Of a DNA stretch of 14,603 nucleotides, positions 1 to 5,801 are shown in pieces. Positions within the stretch are counted from its first letter, which is position 1, and each line of letters starts with the position of its first letter. Position numbers and translations under genes: made by a program. Below the pieces are notes generated by a model. That model was not told the origin of the DNA. It ran no database searches and saw only the letters and a list, made by a program, of their open reading frames with translations. The DNA comes from Phycisphaerales bacterium (lineage in GTDB: Bacteria > Planctomycetota > Phycisphaerae > Phycisphaerales > UBA1924), in assembly GCA_020054055.1 (NCBI GenBank), contig JAGVLZ010000091.1:1-14603 (forward strand). Reading direction: 5' to 3'.

Positions 1-211
1 GAACTCCTTGCTGTACGTCTTCCTCGCCATCGTGGACCTCCTCGTCGCGGAGTATCATCTCCGCGCCCGCGTGTCCACCAGACGTGGGCAAGGTCACTCC
101 GTGGATGGCGACGTGGTGTCGCACGGTCAAGCCCGCGTGGGTGGAAGGGCAGATCGCCATCACGCTGAGTGCCGCGGCAATGCGCAAGGTACGGCTGCAC
201 ATGAGAGACAT
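1..211 (-). CDS. Secreted protein of unknown function, N-terminal fragment
   Basis: The first 70 residues of a minus-strand gene are visible; the rest lies beyond the window edge. The ATG at 209-211 is preceded by AAGGAA (218-223) six bases upstream, a good ribosome binding site. The product opens with a classic Sec signal peptide: a short basic n-region (MSLMCSRTLR), a hydrophobic core (IAAALSVMAI) and a small-residue cleavage site near STHA-GL, around residue 26. The exported part seen so far (residues 27-70) is histidine- and acid-rich and carries no family motif I recognise. The signal peptide and ribosome binding site are read directly from the sequence; export to the periplasm or surface is inferred. 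A sigma70-like promoter lies about 50 bp upstream, so it is probably transcribed on its own or as the first gene of an operon. Confidence 0.7.
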   Translation of the reverse strand, partial: MSLMCSRTLRIAAALSVMAICPSTHAGLTVRHHVAIHGVTLPTSGGHAGAEMILRDEEVHDGEEDVQQGV

Positions 212-267
212 GGAGCATTCCTTTCTGGAATGTAGCGCCTTACAACTTGGGGCACTTATCCGCTCGC

Positions 268-294
268 ATTGTACCACGGGGTGCGTCTTGTCAA
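268..294 (-). promoter_or_regulatory. Sigma70-like promoter for the secreted-protein gene
   Basis: Read on the minus strand this is TTGACA, a 15-bp spacer and TACAAT. The -35 hexamer is perfect and the -10 has one mismatch. The spacer is shorter than the usual 17 bp, which lowers confidence. Predicted transcription start is near 261, giving a leader of about 50 nt with a normal ribosome binding site before the ATG at 211. Confidence 0.5.
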
Positions 295-522
295 GCAAAG
301 ATCGCCAAGGGCACACCGCGACCCGACGACCGAGCAACCCGGACTACTAACAAGTACCTTCTCGACGAACGGGGGTAGCGTGCCAGTGGCGGATGGCAGT
401 CGACGGCTCGCACGCTCGCTGCATGGAGCATGCATGACCGACTTTGTGCGCACACCAGCGCTCTACCCCGCGAGGATTCTCGCCACATCCCGAAAACTTT
501 TGTATTCCTTGACCACTCCTCG

Positions 523-536
523 ACTTGCGCGCAAGT
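523..536. repeat. 14-bp perfect palindrome
   Basis: ACTTGCGCGCAAGT reads the same on both strands. It could be an operator for a dimeric DNA-binding protein, but no gene start is close: the nearest is the secreted-protein gene more than 300 bp away. No second copy was noticed in the window. Function is unknown. Confidence 0.35.
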
Positions 537-697
537 TCGAACCCGCCAACATCCGCGCTTGTGCGCGCGGAACTGACCGCGCACCCCTCTATAGGCGGAC
601 CATCATCGAGAGATGCTCCGCCCAGAGGCTCGACCATCAGGCCGGCGCTATCGCTCCGCGCAACACTCGTACCGCTACACACGACGCCGACGCCCAC

Positions 698-750
698 CCC
701 CTGAACCCTGAGCCTGAACCCCGCCCCCTCATCCCCGAACGCCGAACCCA
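698..750. repeat. GAACC-rich low-complexity tract
   Basis: Runs of CCCTGAACC, CCTGAACCCC, CCCCGAAC and GCCGAACCC follow one another. Read on the minus strand this is GGGTTC/GGTTCAGG, the same word set as the tract at 9575-9612 on the plus strand, so the two are related elements in opposite orientation. Both are intergenic. Confidence 0.5.
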
Positions 751-761
751 CCCGCACCAAA

Positions 762-777
762 GCGCGCAAAAGCGCGC
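762..777 (-). terminator. GC hairpin downstream of polX, weak terminator candidate
   Basis: GCGCGC, a four-base loop and GCGCGC form a 6-bp all-GC stem. On the minus strand the loop is TTTT and the second arm is followed by TTT then GG. This is about 155 nt after the polX stop codon. The uridine run is short and the distance long, so termination is only possible. The same bases can be described as a tandem duplication of the 10-mer AGCGCGCAAA (761-780). Confidence 0.3.
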
Positions 778-862
778 AAAGCCGAACAGAGGCGAGCAGA
801 ACCCGCGTACCAGTGACTCAAATGAACCCGTTCCGCACACTCCAAACGCCGATTCCGCGCAC

Positions 863-875
863 AAAGGAGGTGATC
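863..875 (+). other. Perfect 13-base complement of the consensus 16S rRNA 3' tail
   Basis: AAAGGAGGTGATC on the plus strand is an extended Shine-Dalgarno sequence. No ATG, GTG or TTG follows at a usable distance, and no plausible plus-strand protein starts here. On the minus strand the same bases read GATCACCTCCTTT, identical to the usual end of 16S rRNA, and would be part of any polX 3' read-through transcript. The neighbouring bases do not resemble helix 45 of 16S rRNA, so this is not an rRNA remnant. Confidence 0.4.
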
Positions 876-931
876 GCACGACCCATACGACACGAATCAA
901 CCGGCCAGACCCGGTCCGAAATTCCCGCTCG

Positions 932-2710
932 CTACCTCTTGCTTTTGAGCCACTCGTGCAGTTTCTTCTGCTGCCAGGCGTTGACGCAGCCGCCCGTTGT
1001 CAGCCCCCCCCGCCGCGCGGTCATGACGCCGTAGCGGAGGTTGTCGAAATCGTCGGGGTGGTGGACATCGCAGTCGATGGCGATGAGCGTCTTGCCCTTG
1101 CCAGCGGTGATGGCGGCCTTGATGTGTGTGTCGCGGAGGTCGAGGCGCATCCAGTTGGCGTTGATCTCCAGGGCGGTGCGGTGCTGCGCGGCGGCGGCGG
1201 CTACTTCGGCGATGTCGGGGTGGAATCCTTCGCGCTTGTTGACGATGCGGCCGGTGGGGTGGCCCAGGATATGGACGAGCGGATGGTTCACGGCGCGGAT
1301 GAGGCGTTCGGTGGCGGTCTTGGGGTCTTGGCGGAGCGATGCGTGGGGCGATGCGACGACGATATCGAGTTGCGCGAGCAGTTCGTCCTCGTAGTCGAGC
1401 GAGCCGTCGGCGCGGATATCGACCTCGCTGCCGGCGAGGATGGTGATGCCTTTGATGCGCTCGTTCGCGGCACGCACGGCGTCGATGTGGTTGCGGAGCG
1501 CGTCGGGCTTGAGTCCCCCGGCGAGGGCGGAACTCTGTGAGTGGTCGGTGACGGCGATGGTATGGAAGCCGCGTGCCTTGGCGGCCTCGGCGAGTTGTTC
1601 GATCGACATTCGGCCGTCGGAGGCTGTGGTGTGTGCGTGGAGTTCGGCCTTGATATCGCTGAGTTGCAGGAGGTCTTCGGGGGGCGGCTCGTCGATGTCG
1701 CGTTCTTCGCGGAGTTCGGCGGGGACGGCGGGCACGGCGAGTTTCTTGAAGATGCCCTCTTCGTCCGCGCCGGCGAGCGATTTCACGCCGCGGTGCTGCG
1801 GCGGGGTTTTTTCGTCATCGTCCGGGTAGAGGCCGTATTCGTTGAGGGTCCAGCCCTTTTTGAGGGCTCGTTCGCGGAGTCGGATGTTGTGCTCTTTGGA
1901 GCCGGTGAAGTACATGAGGGCCGCCCCCCACGAGGCGTCGGGAACAATGCGCAGGTCGGCCTGCATGATTTTGCCGCGGACATTGAGGCGGACGGAGCAC
2001 TTGGCGTCGCCCGCGGTGAGGGTCTTCGTGACCTCCGGCATGGTGGTGAAGGCGTCGCGCACGGCGGCGGGATTGTTGGTGGCGACGAGGATGTCGAGGT
2101 CGCCGATGGTCTCGCGGCCGCGACGGAGTGAGCCTGCGAAGTCGGCGCGGGTGACGCCCGCGATCTTCGACATGCGGCGGACGATCCCTTCGGCGATGGG
2201 CATGGCGATGCCGAGGGGGATGCGCTCGGCGGACTGCTCGGAGAAGGTGATGGCCTCTTTGATGTTCTCGACGGTCTTTGCGCCCATTCGCGGGAGGGTC
2301 AGGATGGAGCCGTCGTCGATGATGCGCTTGAGGTCGGCGATGCTGGTGACGTTGAGTTCCTGCCAGAGTGCGCGGATGGTCTTTGGGCCGAGGCCCGGGA
2401 CGTTGAAGAGGTCCAGGAGTGTGTGGGGGACGCTGGCGACGAGTTCATCGTGCTCGGCGATGCGGCCGGTGTTGGCGAACTCGATGATTTTGTCGGCGAT
2501 TTTGGGGCCGATGCCGTCGATGTCGGTGAGGGGTTTCTTTCCCTCTTTCCTTGCGAGGGCGGCGAGGTCGGTGGGGTGCGACTCGATGAGGCGCGACGCG
2601 CGATCGTGCGCGATGACGCGGAAGCGGTCGGCGCCCGTGACCTCGAGCATCTGGGCGATGCGGTGGAAGATGGCGGCGAGGGACTCGTTGCCGGACGATT
2701 CTTCGGACAT
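932..2710 (-). CDS. polX: DNA polymerase/3'-5' exonuclease PolX
   Basis: This 592-residue protein has the full bacterial PolX layout and usual length. Residues 1-150 carry the helix-hairpin-helix DNA-binding part, with IDGIGPK (64-70) and VPGLGPK (104-110). The family-X nucleotidyltransferase core follows: GS at 193-194, then the catalytic Asp pair of GDLDIL (D204, D206), and a third Asp in ADLRIV (D252). The C-terminal PHP domain has ELHAHT (H358, H360), D365, TDHS (H390), GSEVDI (E429), PHAS (H456), GHPTG (H484) and DVHH (D548, H550), a complete metal site. Known members fill short gaps and remove 3' ends in base-excision repair, in the cytoplasm. The ATG at 2708-2710 lacks a Shine-Dalgarno site but has TACGAT seven bases upstream, suggesting a leaderless mRNA. 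A small helical-protein gene ends 64 bp upstream. Nothing appears truncated. Confidence 0.96.
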   Translation of the reverse strand: MSEESSGNESLAAIFHRIAQMLEVTGADRFRVIAHDRASRLIESHPTDLAALARKEGKKPLTDIDGIGPKIADKIIEFANTGRIAEHDELVASVPHTLLDLFNVPGLGPKTIRALWQELNVTSIADLKRIIDDGSILTLPRMGAKTVENIKEAITFSEQSAERIPLGIAMPIAEGIVRRMSKIAGVTRADFAGSLRRGRETIGDLDILVATNNPAAVRDAFTTMPEVTKTLTAGDAKCSVRLNVRGKIMQADLRIVPDASWGAALMYFTGSKEHNIRLRERALKKGWTLNEYGLYPDDDEKTPPQHRGVKSLAGADEEGIFKKLAVPAVPAELREERDIDEPPPEDLLQLSDIKAELHAHTTASDGRMSIEQLAEAAKARGFHTIAVTDHSQSSALAGGLKPDALRNHIDAVRAANERIKGITILAGSEVDIRADGSLDYEDELLAQLDIVVASPHASLRQDPKTATERLIRAVNHPLVHILGHPTGRIVNKREGFHPDIAEVAAAAAQHRTALEINANWMRLDLRDTHIKAAITAGKGKTLIAIDCDVHHPDDFDNLRYGVMTARRGGLTTGGCVNAWQQKKLHEWLKSKR

Positions 2711-2717
2711 GGGAGTG

Positions 2718-2723
2718 ATCGTA
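2718..2723 (-). promoter_or_regulatory. -10-like box directly before polX
   Basis: TACGAT on the minus strand ends seven bases before the polX ATG. A transcript started the usual 6-8 nt downstream would begin at or next to the start codon. No -35 hexamer is evident. It fits the TANNNT pattern of known leaderless bacterial genes. Confidence 0.4.
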
Positions 2724-2725
2724 AC

Positions 2726-2750
2726 GGGAGTGGGCGAGGGGCCCGCTCCC
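2726..2750. terminator. Intergenic hairpin between the small helical protein and polX
   Basis: GGGAG-T-GGGC, a five-base loop, then GCCC-G-CTCCC forms a stem of nine Watson-Crick pairs interrupted by one G-T wobble (C-A mismatch if read as minus-strand RNA). It starts about 25 nt after the stop of the upstream minus-strand gene and just before the polX -10-like box. There is no T-run, so it is either a Rho-independent terminator of poor type or an mRNA 3' end stabiliser. Confidence 0.35.
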
Positions 2751-2774
2751 TCACGGTCGGGGTTCGTGGAATCG

Positions 2775-3086
2775 TCAGGCGGTGCGCTCGGCTGAGGATG
2801 GTTTCGGTTTGCGCGCCGTTCCGGTGGTGAAGGATTTCACGACGACTTCGGTGAAGCCTTCGCGCGGCTTTGGATGGGATTCGAGGTGAAGGAGCGGCTC
2901 GGTGGCGGCGTCGGAGGCGTAGAGTTCGGTGATGCGTTGCTCGACGGCTTCGACAATTGCGCGGCGTTCTTCGGCGGGTGCGGTCATGAGCGCGGCGACC
3001 CACCTCCTGAGCAGTTCGGCGCCTTCACCCCCCGAGGCGCGCAGGAGGTCAACGAGCATCTTCGCGTGGTCGTTGGGCAAGAGCAT
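2775..3086 (-). CDS. Small alpha-helical protein of unknown function
   Basis: This 103-residue protein is unfamiliar. Residues 6-57 look like two or three amphipathic helices (AKMLVDLLRASG, GAELLRRWVAAL, ERRAIVEAVEQRI). The tail is basic and polar, with a VVVKSF stretch near residues 81-86 and a Lys/Pro-rich end. There is no signal peptide or membrane segment, so it is probably cytoplasmic. The frame overlaps the 3' end of the XRE-type regulator gene. Starts are uncertain: ATG at 3086 (used here, 38-bp overlap), ATG at 3116, or GTG at 3158, which alone has a good GGAGG nine bases upstream but gives a 110-bp overlap and a 127-residue product. The overlap implies translational coupling and a shared role with the regulator. 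Charged, low-glycine composition and even codon use argue that it is real. Confidence 0.72.
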   Translation of the reverse strand: MLLPNDHAKMLVDLLRASGGEGAELLRRWVAALMTAPAEERRAIVEAVEQRITELYASDAATEPLLHLESHPKPREGFTEVVVKSFTTGTARKPKPSSAERTA

Positions 3087-3540
3087 CTGCGATTCTGGCT
3101 GCGTGGGCGGTCGCATCAGGGCCGGTCGTGTTGGCTTGGGGCTGGGGCTTTGATTCACGAAGTTCACCCTCCGCCGCGTTGGCCGGTCGTCCCCGGAGGC
3201 GCGTTTCGAGCGTCTGCACGAAGAGTTCAATTCTATCAATTCGGTCGGTGAGGCGTTCGAGGGCGGCGGCGATGGCGGCCAGGAGTTCGGCGGGGTTCGC
3301 CTCGCGGAGGGCGTGGGCGCGCGTTTCGGTGTGGCGGACGGGGCCTTGGCCGGTGAGGAGCCACTGGGCGTTGACATCGAACTTGAAGCACAGCGAGGAG
3401 AGGAACTCCGCGCTGGGCGCCTGGCCGTGCAGGTATCGACGGACGGTCTCGGGGTGCTGCTGGGTTGCTTCGGCGAGGGCGCGAAACGTCATGCTCCCCA
3501 CGACCGTCCGGATGCGTTCATGCAGGGATGAAAGTTCCAC
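3049..3540 (-). CDS. XRE-type helix-turn-helix regulator with C-terminal coiled coil
   Basis: This 163-residue protein begins with a Cro/CI-like DNA-binding domain (about residues 5-66). The helix pair TFRALAEATQQHPETVRRYL is followed by the family hallmark NAQWLLTGQGP (57-67), as in many phage-type repressors. Residues 83-117 form a likely coiled coil (ELLAAIAAALERL, IDRIELFVQTLETRL), presumably for dimerisation. The tail (120-163) is Pro/Ala/Gln-rich and disordered. The GTG at 3538-3540 is chosen because the domain needs these first residues and because a promoter lies immediately upstream; a Shine-Dalgarno site is absent. It lies 23 bp after recG and overlaps the small helical protein gene. 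The domain assignment is firm; target genes are unknown, with autoregulation through the adjacent promoter a reasonable guess. Confidence 0.87.
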   Translation of the reverse strand: MELSSLHERIRTVVGSMTFRALAEATQQHPETVRRYLHGQAPSAEFLSSLCFKFDVNAQWLLTGQGPVRHTETRAHALREANPAELLAAIAAALERLTDRIDRIELFVQTLETRLRGRPANAAEGELRESKPQPQANTTGPDATAHAARIADALAQRPREDAR

Positions 3541-3547
3541 GGCGCCA

Positions 3548-3577
3548 TTTGTATGCGAGAATGCTATGCAACGTCAA
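3548..3577 (-). promoter_or_regulatory. Promoter of the XRE-type regulator, inside the recG 3' end
   Basis: On the minus strand this is TTGACG, an 18-bp spacer and TACAAA. The -10 ends seven bases before the GTG, so transcription should start at or next to the start codon. The -35 lies within the last codons of recG (gene end 3564). This would uncouple the regulator and its partner from recG transcription. Confidence 0.5.
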
Positions 3578-5696
3578 CCAGTCCGAGCGACTCGCCGTGC
3601 GATTTCATGAGTCTGGATCGGATGAGTCGTTCCGATTCAGCGGCGAGCAGTGGAGATGAAGCGATCCACATTTCCGCGTCGCGTCGCGCGAGAAGCAACA
3701 GATCCATGTCCTTGGGGAACTCGGCGAGTTGGAAGGGCGCGGCGCCGGCCTGGCGCGCTCCGATGAAGTCACCGGGGCCGCGCAGTTCGAGGTCTTTCTC
3801 CGCGAGCGCGAATCCGTCGGTTGTGGCGGCGATCGCTTCAAGGCGAGCCGCGGAGCCGGTTGGGGCATGATTTCCCGAGATAAGGATACACACGGAGTGT
3901 CGGGTGCCGCGGCCCACGCGGCCGCGCAACTGGTGGAGTTGGGCCAGCCCGAAACGATCGGCGCCCTCGATCACGATGATTGTTGCGTTTGCGACGTCGA
4001 CGCCGACCTCGATGAGGGTGGTGGCGACGAGGGCGTCGATGGTTCCTGCCCTGAATCGCTGCATCACTCGCTCGCGTGCATCGCGGCTCAGGCGGCCGTG
4101 GATGGCTTCGAGGCGCTTGCCCTTCAGCGTTCCCTCGCGCAGATTATTCAGGAGCGATTGCACGTCGCGCGTCCCCTGCTCAGCCGACGGCGGCAGGAAG
4201 GGCGCTTCGTCTTCCCCGATGTTCGCGGCGACGATGTAGGCCTGCTCGCCGCGGTCGAGTCGGGTGCGGACGAAGGCGTAGACCTCGTCGATGCGCTCGA
4301 TGGGCATGATGCGCGTGGCAATCGGGGGTCGGCCGGGCGGCAGGCCTCGGAGCGTTGAGACGTCGAGGTCGCCGAAGATGGTCATGGCGAGGGTGCGCGG
4401 GATCGGGGTGGCGGTCATGACGAGTGTGTGGGGGATGGAGTGCTCGTCGGCGGTCTTCTCGCGGAGCCTGGCGCGCTGGTGGACGCCGAAGCGGTGCTGC
4501 TCGTCGATGATCGCGACGGCGAGCGATTGGAAGGAGACGCTCTCGGTGAGGAGCGCGTGCGTTCCGATGACGAGGTCGATGTCACCCGAGGCGATGCCTT
4601 TGAGGATGCGTTCGCGGTCGATGCCGGTGCTGGAGCCGGTGAGGAGGGCGATGAGGAGGCTCGAACCTTTGAGGAGGTGCGAGATGGATTCGTGGTGCTG
4701 CTCGGCGAGGAGTTCGGTGGGTGCCATGAGCGCGGCCTGGTGGCGCGAGGCGGCGGCCATGAGCATGGCGTAGAGGGCGACGACGGTCTTGCCCGAGCCG
4801 ACATCGCCCTGGATCAGTCGGTTGGCGGGGGAGGGTTGCTGGAGGTCGGCGGAGGTCTCGCGGATGACCTGTTCCTGGCCGGGCGTCAAGGTGAAGGGGA
4901 TGCGTGCGCGGATGTGCGCGTCGATGGCTTCGTTCCACTTGAGGGGGGGCGCGTGGAGCGAGCGGCGGACGTAGGCGCGTTTCATGTGTACGCCGAGTTG
5001 GAAGAGGAGGAGTTCGTCGTAGACGAGGCGTCGCTTCGCGTCGGCGATGTCTTCCTGCGTCGTGGGTTCGTGCATGAGGCGGTAGGCGCCCGCGAGGGAG
5101 GGCATGGCGCGGTCGCGGCGGAAGGCATCGGGGAGGTGGTCGTCGATGAGCGGGAGGGCGCGGTCGATGACCGAATGTATGAGTCGCTCGAAAGCCCAGG
5201 AGGGCATGTCCTCGGTCGCGGGGTAGATGGGGCGGAGGCGCGATTCGCGCGGCGCGGGCCCTTCCGATCCTTCAGGGATGGATTCCCATCGTGGGTTGAT
5301 GATCTGGATGCGCGGTCCTCGACGGTTCACCTTGCCCTGAACGCGGAGGCGCATGCCCGGGTGGATGCGTTCCTGGAGGAAGGTCATGTTGAACCAGCAG
5401 AGGTCGATGCGGCCTGTTTCGTCGAGTAGCGCGGCCTCGAAGCGTTGGCGGCCGGTGCGGACGATGCGGGTGTCGGTGATCTCGCCGCGAACGGTGACGA
5501 GGTTGCCGATGCGGATATCGCCGATGGGCGATTCGGCCTCTTCGAGTTGGTGTCGCGAGGGAAGGTGCGCGATGACGTGCGCGAGGCAGCGGATGTCCAT
5601 TCGGCGGAGGGCGGCGGCGCGGAGTTCGGTGACGCCCGGCAGCTCTTCGACGGGGGTTGTGAGGGTCCAGGGTGATGCGTCGCCGGGAGCGGACAT
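3564..5696 (-). CDS. recG: ATP-dependent DNA helicase RecG
   Basis: This 710-residue superfamily-2 helicase unwinds branched DNA, driving fork reversal and Holliday-junction migration during repair. With the ATG at 5694-5696, residues 12-45 match the usual RecG opening (TPVEELPGVTELRAAALRRM). A wedge/OB domain spans about 55-140. The helicase motifs are intact: GDVGSGKT (297-304, Walker A), IIDEQHRFG (motif II, DEQH at 398-401), MTATPIPRT (motif III), and QLRGRVGRG (589-597, motif VI). The C-terminal TRG element RGPGDFIGARQAG (639-651) couples ATP use to DNA movement. The frame stays open to a GTG at 5792, but that extra 32-residue stretch is Arg/Pro-rich and unlike RecG. The chosen ATG has TATTCT nine bases upstream and no Shine-Dalgarno site. 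The response-regulator gene ends 105 bp upstream. Confidence 0.96.
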   Translation of the reverse strand: MSAPGDASPWTLTTPVEELPGVTELRAAALRRMDIRCLAHVIAHLPSRHQLEEAESPIGDIRIGNLVTVRGEITDTRIVRTGRQRFEAALLDETGRIDLCWFNMTFLQERIHPGMRLRVQGKVNRRGPRIQIINPRWESIPEGSEGPAPRESRLRPIYPATEDMPSWAFERLIHSVIDRALPLIDDHLPDAFRRDRAMPSLAGAYRLMHEPTTQEDIADAKRRLVYDELLLFQLGVHMKRAYVRRSLHAPPLKWNEAIDAHIRARIPFTLTPGQEQVIRETSADLQQPSPANRLIQGDVGSGKTVVALYAMLMAAASRHQAALMAPTELLAEQHHESISHLLKGSSLLIALLTGSSTGIDRERILKGIASGDIDLVIGTHALLTESVSFQSLAVAIIDEQHRFGVHQRARLREKTADEHSIPHTLVMTATPIPRTLAMTIFGDLDVSTLRGLPPGRPPIATRIMPIERIDEVYAFVRTRLDRGEQAYIVAANIGEDEAPFLPPSAEQGTRDVQSLLNNLREGTLKGKRLEAIHGRLSRDARERVMQRFRAGTIDALVATTLIEVGVDVANATIIVIEGADRFGLAQLHQLRGRVGRGTRHSVCILISGNHAPTGSAARLEAIAATTDGFALAEKDLELRGPGDFIGARQAGAAPFQLAEFPKDMDLLLLARRDAEMWIASSPLLAAESERLIRSRLMKSHGESLGLVDVA

Positions 5697-5705
5697 GGGG
5701 CGTAG

Positions 5706-5711
5706 AGAATA
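5706..5711 (-). promoter_or_regulatory. -10-like box directly before recG
   Basis: TATTCT on the minus strand lies nine bases before the recG ATG at 5696, predicting a leader of zero to a few bases. It also supports the internal ATG over the upstream GTG at 5792. No -35 is evident. Confidence 0.35.
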
Positions 5712-5801
5712 CGCCGGGGGGTTGGAGCCCTCGGGCATCGATCGGCGCTGGGGGAAGAGACCGATTCGCCGCGAACGGTGGATCGGTGGCACGGCGCGCG
5801 A

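Larger units (their letters stand above)
295..931. other. Gene-free stretch downstream of polX
   Basis: No reading frame here has a credible start, ribosome binding site or recognisable protein. The long open frames crossing it on both strands translate to Arg/Pro/Thr-rich nonsense. Apart from the promoter ending at 294 it holds a 14-bp palindrome (523-536), a GAACC-rich low-complexity tract (698-750), a GC hairpin (762-777) and a 13-base complement of the consensus 16S rRNA tail (863-875). I tested for tRNA and rRNA remnants by eye and found none. Confidence 0.6.

Noticed and set aside
372..400. Sigma54 -24/-12 promoter starting with TGGCAC on the minus strand
   Set aside because: The -12 half (TTGC-like) is absent at the required spacing. 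I found no convincing site anywhere in the window by eye.
533..550. tRNA T-loop (GTTCGAAC)
   Set aside because: The five bases on each side do not pair as a T-stem on either strand, and no acceptor or anticodon arm is present.
850..900. Remnant of the 3' end of 16S rRNA on the minus strand
   Set aside because: Only the GATCACCTCCTTT tail matches; the adjoining bases do not form helix 45 or any rRNA sequence.
269..1540. Long plus-strand open frame of over 400 codons across the spacer and polX antisense
   Set aside because: It runs opposite to an unmistakable PolX, translates to Arg/Pro/Thr-rich then Gly/Val/Asp-rich nonsense, and has no ribosome binding site. GC-rich DNA gives such antisense frames.
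5697..5792. Upstream GTG start for RecG
   Set aside because: The added 32 residues are Arg/Pro-rich and unlike RecG N-termini. A -10-like box lies just before the ATG at 5696.
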